From Triplophysa rosa (lineage: Eukaryota; Chordata; Actinopteri; Cypriniformes; Nemacheilidae), in contig NC_079897.1 in NCBI RefSeq assembly GCF_024868665.1, positions 7,970,403 through 8,034,402 on the forward strand: a stretch of 64,000 bases of DNA, given 5' to 3'. The notes beneath the pieces are model-generated. The model did no database searches. It was not told the origin of the DNA and worked only from the letters and a program-made list of their open reading frames with translations. This document shows, piece after piece, positions 32,208 to 45,379 of this stretch. Each line of letters begins with the position of its first letter. Position 1 is the stretch's first letter. The position numbers and the translations under genes were made by a program.

Positions 32208-32990
32208 CTGCATGTTCAAAAATTTGCACAGAGACGTTCTCCAAAATCGATTAGAAGTTTATTATCAGATGTAAAAAGGAGTAACAAAGCTTTGGGTTGT
32301 CAGACGATCTCCTCACTCCACCACAAGCCAACAACCCAAATTATTCAAAAACACCCATATTTATTCAGTATGTGACGTCGCTCGCATCTTCTGACTCCTC
32401 CTCTGCCTTTTAAGGAGTGCTGCTCCCTTTCCACCAATCACCGTGAACCAGGTTATCTGACTCTGTCCTTTTTCTTAGTTCCTGCAAAATAACATCTTCT
32501 CAAAACATACATCCTGTGGTCAGTCGCTAGTTTTGAGGAATGTTCTCTAGAGACCGTTTCTTTTGGGGAGTGGTCTCCTAGAGACAGTTTCTTGTGGCCG
32601 GACAACATACCAACATTCTTAACATTCTTTTAGTAAAAAGAAAACACTCAATCATCTAATACTTTTAATTATGTAGCGTTGTTTCTTAATCCTATGATTC
32701 ATTAAAACACATCACAACTCATGATTATACTTAAAACATATGCAGTGGATTGATTCATAACATTTCTTTTCTGTGTGACTCTTTGTGTGTGTGTGTGTGT
32801 TGATTTAGATAATTTATGGTTCCAACCCCCACTTATCTTGTCTCACTTCGTTTGCCACAGTAACTTTCCACTGAGTAAAATAGAAAGCACATGACAAAAG
32901 CACACAGCTTAATGATTTAATGAAAGAAAACACTTATTGATTATATTGATAATTAAATCATACTTTTATCTGAAAAATATTCCCACAATT
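32208..32990 (-). repeat. LTR-like sequence of minus-strand ERV remnant
   Basis: Lies directly 3' of the minus-strand env tail. On the minus strand a purine-rich GTCAAGAGAGGGAATTG precedes TGTGGGAATA at about 32990. A TTAAAAGG box lies near 32407-32414, and AATAAA complements at 32360-32365 and 32258-32263, as in U3-R-U5. No second copy in the window, so the ends are approximate. Confidence 0.45.
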
Positions 32991-33004
32991 CCCTCTCTTG
33001 ACCT

Positions 33005-33280
33005 CGTAAGAGGTCACACATCATCTTCTCCTTCATCTTCTGCTAGATCACTTGATAACAAAGACATACTGTATGGGGGTGGAGATTCTTTCTTTTCAAT
33101 AGCTGTAACAATTAACCTATTGCACAGTGATCTAATGCAGGGAATACAACAACACCCACAGGTGATAAATATAGTGTGGTGCTATTACCTTCCTGGCTTC
33201 TTTGTATTCCAAAGATTATCCCCACAATCGTTCCTGCAATTATCCCTAACACACACAACAACTTCCAATTTTCCCACAGC
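33005..33280 (-). pseudogene. env: ERV env remnant: signal peptide joined to cytoplasmic tail
   Basis: On the minus strand an ATG at about 33278 begins MKLWENWKLLCVLGIIAGTI, a typical retroviral Env signal peptide. About 35 codons later, in another frame, the sequence reads CGCCCIPCIRSLC, then LIVTAIEKKE and PPPYSM, and ends at a stop near 33005. This is the membrane-proximal Cys cluster and cytoplasmic tail of a fish gamma/epsilon-type TM. Almost all SU and TM ectodomain is missing, so an internal deletion has fused the ends. The LTR-like stretch follows. Confidence 0.65.
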
Positions 33281-33456
33281 TTCATCTTGTTGCTGTTTTA
33301 TTCACCCTCTCTAGTAATGTTCTTGTTATCTTTACAAAATCAACACTTCTTTAAAACCTTAAACCTTAAAACTTGTAAGAAAACACTCTTCAAAATACAC
33401 TTTTAACCCTGAAAATTGAAAAATCTTGAAAAACACTCAAAATAATGAGAACTTGA

Positions 33457-33999
33457 TTATAAGGAATAAATGGTTATTTGTATGTCCACGTCTGTGAACA
33501 CTTCACTCAGAATCTTTTGCACTTTCTTGAAGTCTAGTTTATCTAGACCACACCCCAGCCGGGGTACTGAGATACTTCTTACTCTATTAGCCACACTCCA
33601 ATCTCTCATGTTTTTCAGGCTTTCTGTGAAACAATCATATGTTGGTAAATCAGTGCATTGTTCTTTGGTTATTAGGTGAAACACAGTCCTGTCTCTTTCC
33701 TGGGTTACTGCACGCTCACCCGGTTTTTTATGTTGACACCTTATTTTCTCCACTCCAAATTTTTCCTTAAACTGCTTTGCAATACCTGCCCCGTATGCAC
33801 AATCAGCACTTACACAATGAATTTTTCCTTAAACTGCTTTGCAATACCTGCCCCGTATGCACAATCAGCACTTACACAATGAGCTAATGGTTCTGTGTGT
33901 GGGCTTGTGAAAATATCGCCTGTTTTGTGTATAATTTGGAGCTGTTGGTATTGTCCAGTGGCAATTTCAGTGTCTGTTTTACCGTCACTCTCTGTATCT
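33457..33999 (-). pseudogene. OARD1-like macrodomain, frame broken by 62-bp duplication
   Basis: Minus-strand translation gives an almost complete ADP-ribose-binding macrodomain of the OARD1/TARG1 type: IIHKTGDIFTSPHTEPLAHC, VSADCAYGAGIAKQFKEKF, then (second frame) HLITKEQCTDLPTYDCF, VRSISVPRLGCGLDKLDF and VDIQITIYSL at 33457. The catalytic-loop GCGLD is retained, as is the GAGIA ribose loop. In this family the domain binds or removes ADP-ribose from acidic residues. A 62-bp direct duplication (33759-33820 and 33821-33882) shifts the frame between the halves. The upstream part runs into the N gap at 33999. Its place just before an Env signal peptide on the same strand suggests it belonged to an ERV; a processed or decayed host gene is the alternative. 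Confidence 0.75.
33759..33882. repeat. 62-bp direct tandem duplication
   Basis: ATTTTTCCTTAAACTGCTTT and the rest of the unit (to ...TTACACAATGA) occur twice in a row with a 62-bp offset and no visible differences. Identity and closeness to an assembly gap make an assembly error possible. Confidence 0.85.
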
Positions 34000-34099
34000 N
34001 NNNNNNNNNNNNNNNNNNNNNNNNNNNNNNNNNNNNNNNNNNNNNNNNNNNNNNNNNNNNNNNNNNNNNNNNNNNNNNNNNNNNNNNNNNNNNNNNNNN
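34000..34099. other. Assembly gap, 100 N
   Basis: Run of 100 n, a standard unknown-length gap. Sequence on the two sides need not be adjacent. Confidence 0.99.
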
Positions 34100-34724
34100 C
34101 TTCCAAACAAAACGATCTGATGAAGCATATGTTTGCTTCAGTTGGAATTCTTGGCTTCATTAAGTTAATTCTCTTTCCTCTTGGAGTAGGTAACTTTTTG
34201 TGATGGGTGTCAAGCTGTAAAAAACTGATAAATAATACTAAATGGAGTTGATGACTGATTTGAGTGTTCTGGTTCAAAACGCTAAGATACTGTGCCAAAT
34301 TAAACAGAAAATTTTCCTGACATCAACACTCATCATACAAACCTCAACAATGGTGACAATCATCAAACTAATTCAGATAAACAGATGAATTGCAATGCAT
34401 GCTGGGAATCATGAATGAGTTTTGTACTATGATTGTTGATTGTCTCGATTTTTGAGTTACAAACACTTATTTTTGATGTCTGATTGATTCACCAATTTAA
34501 AGGTTTTTTATGTGTGTGTATTTTCTGTCAGTTCAAAGAAGTATAATAAGCCATACCACTGCTTTAATCTCACAATGTATCATCACACAATAGTCATAAA
34601 TCAATAACACAATGCACTCATGAGCAATTATTTAGGTAACTGCTCAAAGACTACAATCATTATCACCTGATCCAAACAGATATTGGTTTTCATTGCCTCA
34701 ACAATAAGGCTGTCTTGTTGTACG
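34100..34724. other. Non-coding stretch
   Basis: AT-rich; nothing recognised. Confidence 0.4.
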
Positions 34725-35040
34725 GATCTGAAACCTGCCAGCCACAAACACACTCCAAACTTTTATCAACCGATGCCTCCACTGCATTCTACACATTAGA
34801 TGGCCAGAAAATATATCAAACTCAAGCTTGTGGAAGCAAACAAACCAGCTGCCTATTGACAAAGAAATACGCAAGAGGAAATGGAGTTGGATAGTTCACA
34901 CCCTCCGTAAGAGCCATGAAAATGTCACCAAACAGGCACTGGAGTGGAACCCACAAGGCAGCTGGATGGTTGTGGGCCCAGAGTCGCTCAAAACGGAGTT
35001 TGCTGGAAGACTGTTGTTGAGGCCCTATATGCTCCCACGA
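34725..35040 (+). mobile_element. Non-LTR retrotransposon, C-terminal fragment
   Basis: Reads VLLYGSETC, then with frame changes [40 protein letters not shown] and NPQGSW. This is the conserved end of a LINE ORF2. Frames are broken. It lies upstream of a dispersed SINE-like repeat. Confidence 0.65.
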
Positions 35041-35043
35041 GGA

Positions 35044-35190
35044 GTTTGCGGAATAATGAAGTGAAGTGAAAGTGACCTATTAGTCAGATATGGTGACCCA
35101 TACCCGAAATGTGACCTCTGCATTTAACCCATCCAGAGAGTAGTGAACACACGCACAGCAAGTGGTGAACACACGTACACCTGGAGCAGT
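35044..35190 (+). repeat. Dispersed teleost repeat (SINE-like)
   Basis: GTGAAGTGAAAGTGACCTAT, GGTGACCCATACCCGAAATG, CTCTGCATTTAACCCATCC and GTGAACACACG blocks are those of a repeat common in cyprinid genomes. No coding capacity. Confidence 0.6.
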
Positions 35191-35432
35191 GTACGCATAT
35201 AAGTCAATTTATATAAGTCAATTTAACAGTTTAAGTTCAAACTTCATTAGCATCAAGTGAACTTAAATGTACAAGTTTAGGGAGGCACCGCATTACTCAA
35301 TTAAATTAGGGTTATGTGTTTTCTCAATCGATGAAGTAATAACATATAAAATAAAAGCATGGTTTCATATGAAAATATTTGCAATTGTAATTGTGCAACT
35401 ATGTTCATTTGTATTGTTTAATTTTGTGCTAG

Positions 35433-37028
35433 GTAATAAAAAAGATGAAAACGACTGGTACATTTCTGTGGATCCTGTTGCTTCAGTGAGTATAAAAACA
35501 ATGAAATGTATTTTATTTTTTATGTTATTTCCCACTACGGGTGAGCAGTTTGGAGTTGGGTCATTTAAAAATACAATTAGGCTAATATAACAGAAATGTC
35601 ATTTAACTTTCACATTAAATACTAATCGACACAATGATCCGTGTAATGCTTTGTAGTTCTTCCTTCGATTCACACCATCGAAAAATTCCACAAATTAAAC
35701 TGAGAGACAATTATTTATTTGTAAAGTACTTCTGAAAAATTGAAAATGAATATACCAATTTTACATTTGATTTATTCTTATGCAAATTGAAGACAGAACT
35801 GCAAAGCATTCAAACCAATTTTGTAAAATGTATTTGTTCTGATTATTCGTTTTTACTTTTTATTCGTTTTAAACTTTGGAGCTTTAAAAGACTTTTTATT
35901 TTTGTTTCGTAAGCAAACAGAAAAAATAATAAAGCTGGTAGCTGTGTTATAATTTTAAATTGACGTCTTTATCTATGTATTCAGACTAATATGTCATTTT
36001 GCAGCTATTTCAGCATCTGACTTTTATTTTTCCTTGTCTGCTGCAAGAAGTTTTAACATAAAAATAATCATCAAAAGAATAAATGATGATTTTGTAATCT
36101 TTGGCCATATCACTGTCCTTAACAACAGATCTAAAAAAATATCCTTTGACGTTGTTGAACTAAAATTCAGATTTTATTTCACAGACTGCAGAAGAGTCTT
36201 GGTCAACTACAAGTATTTAATGATGAGAAGACACTCCATCTCCCTGATTCTTACAACATTGGCTGGATGCAAACTCTCCATGATGACAAGTTAATTTCTG
36301 ACATCACCATTCCTGGTACCCATGACACCATGGCTCTTTATGGAGGACCGTTAGCAGAATGCCAGGCATGGTCACTGATGGACCAACTAAAGTCTGGAAT
36401 ACGTTATCTGGATCTTAGAGTTTCGGAATATAACTTGCATATTATGCATGGAATAGCTTACCAATATACATCATTCCCTGAAGTTCAAAAGACAATCGGG
36501 GATTTTTAATCTAATTACCCCACAGAGATAGTGCTTGTCAGCATTAAGCCTGCTTTTTTCTTCGAAACCAAAGTTCCGGATTTGGTTAAAAGCGAGATTA
36601 AATCTTCTATTAGCTGGGTCAGTTCTTCAGTACCAAGAATTGGTGAAGTAAGAGGAAAAATTGTGTATGTTCAGAATAACAATTTTAGACTGGGTGTTCC
36701 TCTTTCTGAAATGGATGAGGATAGTGACTATAAAGTAACTCGTGTTGAAGAAAAAATGGAGAAAATTAAGAATCACTTGAATCATGCTGTAGAGTCATGT
36801 AGAGATGGGTGTGTTGTTCTGAGCTACTCAAGTGGCACAGGACTTGGTACATGGATGGGTACATTGAGGGGTTTAACCCCAAAAAGAGTAGCAGAGGAAA
36901 TTAATCCTTTTCTGTATAATTATTTGAATGAGAATGCTAAACCCCAAGAGCCCAAAACTTGTTTCGGGATCATAGCCATGGACTTTCCAGGCACTGATTT
37001 GATTCAAAAGATCATTTATCTTAATTAA
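35433..37028 (+). pseudogene. Secreted PI-PLC X-domain protein, copy 1, one nonsense codon
   Basis: First of three tandem two-exon genes. Exon 1 (35433-35485) has ATG 35445 and encodes the start of a signal peptide (MKTTGTFLWILLL); donor GTGAGTATAAA. Exon 2 (36185-37028) follows an ACAG acceptor. The X-domain shows SDITIPGTHDTMAL (catalytic His and Asp), IRYLDLRV (Arg) and IMHG (second His), then FGIIAMDFPG near the end. The frame stays open to TAA 37026-37028 except for TAA at 36507-36509, about codon 121, so the product would stop after the first half of the barrel. The family cleaves phosphatidylinositol or GPI; the enzyme would be extracellular. Closest relative is copy 2. Confidence 0.85.
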
Positions 37029-38557
37029 CTCATAAAAAAAACTCATTATCAGGAAAGGAAAGCATCAAACTGACGTTCAAGTTACATTTTACAGTTGTTT
37101 AAAGGATGGTTTACATACCATGCAAATATAATTTTATAGGAAGTGAAACATGACAAAAAGGAAGGCATAGGATGTTCATGATGTTGTAACGTCAAAGTTG
37201 CAAAACTAACTGTTTTTTTCAAGTGAAAAAGAATGACATATACATTTGTGCGGTTGGAAGTATAGATGGTGGAGTTTCTAGTTTTTGAGGTGGAGGGTTG
37301 ATGATAAGGTGGATGAATTGTAAAGTCTAATGGCAGTAACATTACATTTTTGCTACAACTCTCAGCAGATTTGAATGAAACTCTCAACTAGAAATTTTTA
37401 CTAATTGGTAAGAAGATCAAATGTTGTGAATACGTGCCCGGATCTGTTACCACCTAATTTAGTCAGATTCGGTGGTAGGTATATGGTCTTGGTAGCCACT
37501 AAGTAATGGAAGGCAGTTCATCATAAATCACTGTAAAAAAATCCCATTAAAAACAGAGCTGGGGTGCTAGAAAATATTCTGTAAAATAACAGTTTTTCCC
37601 ATAAAATTACATGGGTTTCTCTGTTTTTCTTGTAGCTAAATGTGCTGCCTTTTTTGGTAATTTGACGGTTTTGGAACATATTTCAAAAACCCAACTGTAC
37701 AGTAATCTAACAGTAAAATATTGTAAAACTGTTTTTGGATATTGTACGTGAAAAATCTGAAAAAATCAGTAAAATTAAGTTTTTATACAGGGTTGCTTTT
37801 GGTCACAATAACACTAAATCAAATGCATGATTTAAAACGGCCAATGCATAATATTTTATGACCATATCATTTTATCAATCTTATTTTTTATGATTGTATG
37901 ATTTTTATAGTTTACTATATTTCGACACAGTGCACTACTTTCTTGACCCTTGGTGGTCACGTAGGTCATATGTGTTTGGTTCTGAAATACTTCAAGTTTC
38001 AGTATGAGTCTGTTTGCCGTAAAATTACATCTTACTCCTACCTAGTAACTATATGAAGTCATTCATTTAACCAATAGTTAATGTTTATGTCAGCATATAT
38101 TCATCAGTTACGAAATTATCTGTCTATATAAGATTCGTTTGTTTCCTTATTAAAGTTGAGAATCAGATGAGTCTCTCTGGTACTGTAAAGGGCGCATTGT
38201 CACACATCCAGGACGTGAGTATTAGGATTTGATTTGAGTGTTAGCTTATTTGCTTCAAGATCCAACCACACATTGCCTGAGTGGGTTTCACAGCTGCAGC
38301 CGTTTTGTTAAGTTTACGTTTCCGGTAAGTGGCACTGAATAAAATGTTTATTTAAGATCACATTTATGGGATATTTAAGTGTTTTACAAGGAAACTGGAG
38401 CTATTTAAGTTAAGGGAACGTGGCTTCTCACATTCAATTTATGAAACATGTAATGCTCATGTATTACTATAATGAATTTTAAGTTTTATTTTGGTGTGCA
38501 CACATTTTCGCAGCTATAGTGTTGTACTAAGGTATTGCTTAATTCTGTGCTGAACAG
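37029..38557. other. Intergenic region with probable 5' exon of PI-PLC copy 2
   Basis: 37540-37800 resembles a diverged non-autonomous element (repeated GTAAAAT/ACAGTTTT words). A TATA-like box at 38125-38132 precedes a likely untranslated exon ending at the GTGAGT donor near 38215. No other gene seen. Confidence 0.5.
38125..38132 (+). promoter_or_regulatory. TATA box of PI-PLC copy 2
   Basis: TATATAAG, about 80-90 bp before the putative untranslated-exon donor GAC/GTGAGT. Copy 3 has an equivalent arrangement, which supports the call. Confidence 0.5.
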
Positions 38558-41274
38558 GTAATGACCAAGATGAAAGTTACAGGGACATTTCTGTGCATCC
38601 TGCTGCTTCTGTGAGTATAAAACAACAACAGTTAATGTATTTGATTTGTTTTATTTTTGTGGGTGAGCATTTTGGAGTTAGGTACATTAGAAATATAATT
38701 ACTATGAAGGAAATGTAATACAATGTTTGCATTAAATACTGATAGGATGAGGGATTTTTTTTTCAATGTGCACCATTAGTGCATTAATTCTACAACCTAC
38801 AAGTGAAAGAGTTCAGATGTCGAATCCGTGCCGTTTGGAATTTTCTGGTAAAATTTGCGTTTTTATTACACTCAAAAAAATGATTTTACTATACTGTTCA
38901 CTTTATTTAAACAATTCATTTTGTTTTAGAGAATACTGAGAATAAAAACAGTAATGCCTTGGCTAAAATTAAATTAAATTTAAACTAAATGTTTACATTT
39001 TAAATGAACATGTTTCAATCAAGTAGAATATCAAAATAATATGTGTTGCTTGTTCAATTTACTTAAATAAATCAAGTTAACACAATACAATTATTTTGAA
39101 CCAGTTTACGAAATCTATTTGAGTATTGTTGGATATCTATCCACGATATTTACAGTACAACCATTTGTATTGGCATGGTAAGAAGACAAAGTACACCAAA
39201 AAGATGGTTACTACCTTTACTATATTAAAACCATGGTTCATTTGCGTAAGTGTCTTTAGATTGTGTCCATTTCTGTACTTGTTAAAGGAGAGACCTCCTC
39301 TTTCATTTCGTTTACGAGTGAGATAGCAGCTCATTCCGTTCGTTTACGAACGAGATGACTGATCATTCATGTCGCTCATGAACGAGAATCAGCGGGTCTT
39401 TTCATTATCTCTACTTAAATACTTGTAGTAGGATGAAATTAATTGATTCAAGTTATTTGGACATTCTTTGGACATTGTTGTTTAAGTATACTCAGTTCAG
39501 TTTAGTTAATCAAAAGTATTTGAGTAGAGATAACATATTTCTGTTGTGTGGAACCACTGTCCATAATTTAATTAAGTTAGTTTAAAGTATCTTTTTTTTC
39601 AGTGTAGACTCCCGAGTCCTGTGTTTAGGTTCAGTGATTTCACTTTAATGGCAATATGCCCTCTTTGCCATTAAAGTGAACTTTTAATATAAACATCGGA
39701 TCCTGGTAAAAAATCATTTTAAAAGAATAATGTCAGACGACACTTTTGCATCTTTAATTCTACAATGCAACTACCAAAACATGTCAAATAAAAAAATTAA
39801 ACAGTGACAATTATCAGAAATTATGATTCATAAAAAATGGACAATTTGAAGTTATTTTATTCATTTTGATGGAGCAAATTTAAGACAGAATTGCAAAATG
39901 GAAAACTTCATTTGTGGGGTCTCATTTTATGTCTTGGACTATGCCCTTATATGTTGTCAGAAAGTTATGCATTTAAAACCTCCCAAGAATGAATCTAATA
40001 AATGAATTGTTCATTCTTTTTTATATTTATATATTTCTTTTTGTGAAATCAATGTAAGGTTATTGTTATTCTTTTTTCCCAAATTGTGACTTTAAAATAT
40101 ATATTTTTGTCTTTGTTTGCTGGCTTTAGCACAGGCATCCCAGTTTGGTTAAATTTAAATTTAGATTAGCTATTTATTTTTGTGCAGCCATGCTGCTCAA
40201 TTGGCATCAATGCAACAGAATGTATTCAGACTAAATATGTTTTTGCTAGCGACGCTTAAATCATTTTGCAAATATTTAATCTTATATTGCTTGTCTGCTT
40301 CAATATGTTCTCCTAAAAAAGTCAACATACAAAGAGAAGAAAATAGATTTGTAACATTACTGCACAGCTGGTTTATATGAAGAACTAACCATTGACATTG
40401 TTAATCTGATATTCTGATTTTGTTTGACAGACTGCAGAAGAGTAGTGGTCAACTACAAGTATTTAATGATCAGAAAACTCTCATTCTTCCTGATTCTTAC
40501 AACATTGGCTGGATGGCAACTCTAGATGATAACAAGTTCATCTCTGAAATCACTATTCCTGGTACTCATGATGCCTTGGCCCTTCATGGAGGACCATTAG
40601 CAAAATGTCAGGCATGGTCACTGATGGACCAGCTAAAGGCTGGGATACGTTACTTTGATCTTAGAGTGTCTGGAGAAGGTTTGAAAATTAAACATGGAAT
40701 AATTTACCAACGTATAACATTTCCTGAAGTTCAAAAGACAATTAAGGAATTTTTGCATAGTTACCCCACTGAGATTGTGCTTGTGAGAGTTAAGCCTGTC
40801 TTTCTCCTCAGAGACAAAGTTCCAGATTTGGTTAAAAAAGAGATTAATAAGACTATTAGCTGGATCAATTGTTCAATGCCAAGAATTGGTCAAGTAAGAG
40901 GAAAGATTGTTTATGTTCAGAAAGGCGACTTTAAACTGGGGGTCCCTCTTACTGAAACAGATAAGAAAGGTGACTTTAAAGTAACTGATGTTGAACAAAA
41001 GAAGGAAAAAATTAAGAATCACCTGAATCAGGCTAGAGAAACATGTAGAAATGGTTGTGTTATTCTGAACTATTCAAGTGGCACAGGCATTGGTTCATTG
41101 AAGGGTTTATTTAAGGGTTTAACCCCCAAAAGAGTAGCAAAGCAAATGAACCCTTGGCTGTATACTTATCTCAAACATGTGTCTACTGACAACCCCAAAC
41201 CTAGTTTTGGCATCATAGCCATGGACTTTCCAGGTGTTGATTTGATTCAAACAATCATCAACCTTAATCGTTGA
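38558..41274 (+). CDS. Secreted PI-PLC X-domain protein, copy 2
   Basis: Two coding exons: 38561-38610 and 40431-41274 (intron 1820 bp, GTGAGTATAAA donor, TTTGACAG acceptor), 297 aa. Residues 1-24 are a signal peptide (MTKMKVTGTFLCILLLL...SSG), so the enzyme is secreted. The PI-PLC X domain fills the rest: SEITIPGTHDALAL (catalytic His and Asp), IRYFDLRV (Arg), IKHG (second His), EIVLVRVKP, RGKIVYVQ and FGIIAMDFPG. This is the short, single-domain bacterial-like type, without the Y, C2 or PH domains of signalling PLCs. Likely substrates are phosphatidylinositol or GPI anchors. ATG 38561 is chosen as the first in the exon; a second at 38570 aligns with copy 1. Polyadenylation signal AATAAA at 41399-41404. 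Confidence 0.9.
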
Positions 41275-41398
41275 GGCTTTAAATCATTTGATTCGATCTA
41301 AAAACTGAACACATTTCAAAAGTATGACAGAATACTTTAGTAAAGTGTGTGATTTCTGTTATTATCTCAGTAAAAATCTAAAAATCTAAAAAAAATCT

Positions 41399-41404
41399 AA
41401 TAAA
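41399..41404 (+). terminator. Polyadenylation signal of PI-PLC copy 2
   Basis: AATAAA 125 bp after the stop codon and the only canonical signal before the microsatellite. Confidence 0.6.
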
Positions 41405-41662
41405 GTATGTGGAGTCATTTGCCACTCTCTTATTGTTTTATTTTATACGCTCAAAATATTTTCTTGCCTAAAACTGTGTCTTATTTAATAGTTCTTCTGT
41501 CAGGCAATACAGCAGCCTACAGAACCATATTTATATTTTTGCCTTTTTTTCTTCATCAATAATTCTCAACTCAACTTTTATTTACATAGGGCTTTTTACA
41601 AATTTCATTGTTACAAAGTTGCACATGAAAACATGTTAACTGTAAGAAATACATTAAATTAC

Positions 41663-43215
<1,553 letters not shown>

Positions 43216-43956
43216 CTTACCCTTCCCACACGTATTGAGAACATATTGTAATATATATTTCTTTTTACGAAACATTTAAGGTGTTCTCTATGTGTCACTG
43301 TGAATTTTGGGCTTGCAGCACATATGCTCAAAAAAACGATTATTTTCAATAATTGAAATTAAGCAAACGATTTAAATAAAATATATTTAAAATACATAAA
43401 ATAACACATGTCATGATTTTCAGACAGAACCCAGATGCAGACATTACTAGAAAGTCTTTTTTTTTATTTATGAACAAAATCCCACAAGTGGGGAAAAAAC
43501 ACGAACAAAACAAAACACTTCATTAAAACTCAAAACTAGAAACTGCACGGGGTAGCTTGGCTCAGCGACAGGAATCAGGACAATAATACAGCGGGTAACA
43601 CATCAAAACAAAGCCGCACAAAACAGCAAACACAAGGGCATTAAATAGGGTGATAAAATGAGGGCCTAATTTGTGGGGTGAAACACTGGCGGGAAGCCGG
43701 ACAAGGAAACAAGGGAGCGGGGTCAAGATACGAAACAGGAGATCACAGGCACAAAGAAACAAACAAAGGAAATTTCTTTCCGACACAGAATGTAACAAAC
43801 ACGAAAGACACAAGAAACGAGGCTGCCATGACCCGGTCCACGAGAAACTAGAAAAATCACTAGACTTGAAAGACAGGATCATGACAAAACATGAATGTAA
43901 TGGATCCAAGACATGATCGAAAGACATACACTTGATTTTCAGCAATGCATGTGTCT
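43216..43956. other. Non-coding stretch
   Basis: No supported gene. 43430-43900 has short antisense frames without a recognisable family, probably a degraded repeat. Confidence 0.4.
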
Positions 43957-44380
43957 ACACTGTAAAACTTTGCTGTAATTTCGCAGCGGGTTTGCCACTA
44001 ACTTACTGTAGATTTAATGTACAATTTTGTTTTGAGCATAAACTTACATAGTTTATATATTTTTCTTTCATAAAACAATACTTAATATCTTGGGTCACTT
44101 TTCTTGTTATGTAAATGTATCGCAATTTAAGAAGTTTTAAATGTTTTTACAAAAAAAAAACAAGAGAAAAATGCTTAGGAAGAATGTCATTTTTTGCAGT
44201 GTTGCTGTGCTAATGTCAGTCTCTTCTTGCTCGTTTTGAATCTCAAAAGTCAATGTGTTTTAATTTTGATATAAGTAATTGAAAACAGGACTAATTGGAA
44301 AGTATATTAAGTAGTAATTAAATCTACAGTAAGTTACTGGTAAACCTGCTGCAAAAACTACAGCAAAGTTTTACAGTGTA
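43957..44380. repeat. MITE with 60-bp inverted termini
   Basis: 43957-44016 and 44319-44380 are inverted copies (TACACTGTAAAACTTTGCTG at the outer end, AACTTACTGTAGATTTA at the inner end) with few mismatches. The likely target duplication is TA. The interior is AT-rich and non-coding. Confidence 0.85.
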
Positions 44381-45120
44381 CTTTATAGGGAAGATCGCGT
44401 GCCACAAGATCTTGCGAGACTAAAGCGCGACAAGATTTTGATGGTGAAATGAAAATTTCCCAGCCACTTTTGAAACATATAATTAATATGTAAAACGATT
44501 ACAAGGTGATTTCAAAATGCACCGTTTTTTTGTAATTTGTGATTTTGAGTTTAATAAACGATGACTTTTTTCATCATGGGTGTAAAAATCTTATCTCGTC
44601 TCATAAACCCAATCTCGTGGCTGGTCTCACCCCTATACTATTTAATCACTTTAGCTGACAGGAATAATTTTCATTGACTTGTAAATACATTAAGTTCCCA
44701 GAATGCATGGGAAAAGTAAATATTGAAATGATTTGGGGATCACCTTTATTATAGAGAGGATGGTATAGAGAGACACAGGAAGCGATAGGGGAGGAAAGAG
44801 GCAGTAGGACCGGAAAAAGACCACGGGCTCAAATCAGGTCATTCAAAAAGATGTTGTGCTATAGTCTGTGCACAAAGCCACAGCTCCAACCTTAAATTTC
44901 CTCAAATTCAAACATGTCAGTCATTGTAGTGTTTGGTCTAATAATTGTGACAGAAGTAAGAGACGGCTGCAGATTATGTGCATACACTCTACAATCATTG
45001 TTAAGTCAAGAGTAAATCTCTTTGTTGAGGGTGACCTCTAGATCTAATACTGCTCCTTCACCAAACACTGATAAAAGAAAAAAATTTAATCTGAACACGC
45101 CCCACAGCCTTTCTCACCAC
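44381..45120. other. Intergenic region
   Basis: No gene recognised between the MITE and the promoter of PI-PLC copy 3. Confidence 0.5.
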
Positions 45121-45128
45121 TATATAAA
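45121..45128 (+). promoter_or_regulatory. TATA box of PI-PLC copy 3
   Basis: TATATAAA in CACTATATAAAAGACCC. A short untranslated exon would run from about 45150 to the GAG/GTAACT donor at 45192/45193. Confidence 0.65.
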
Positions 45129-45379
45129 AGACCCTTTCCTTGTTGGTATTGTTCGACCGAGGAAAGGTGGTTTCTTGCACATGAAGTGTGAGGTAACTAT
45201 TTTGTTTCTTTCTCTTTTTGTAGTCCAAAATGTTACAATTAAACAATTTCTTTACTGTGATATGTTTGTTCTTCTGTTAGAATTTCTTAAAGAAAACTTT
45301 AAATAAAAAGTTATTTTTCAAAACTTTCATTAAAAGAAAGATCTCTTACTAATGCATTGTTTCTGCTATATGCATAAAG

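Noticed and set aside
37540..37800. MITE with TAAAAT/ACAGTT ends
   Set aside because: Word repeats are present, but inverted termini could not be aligned well enough to call an element.
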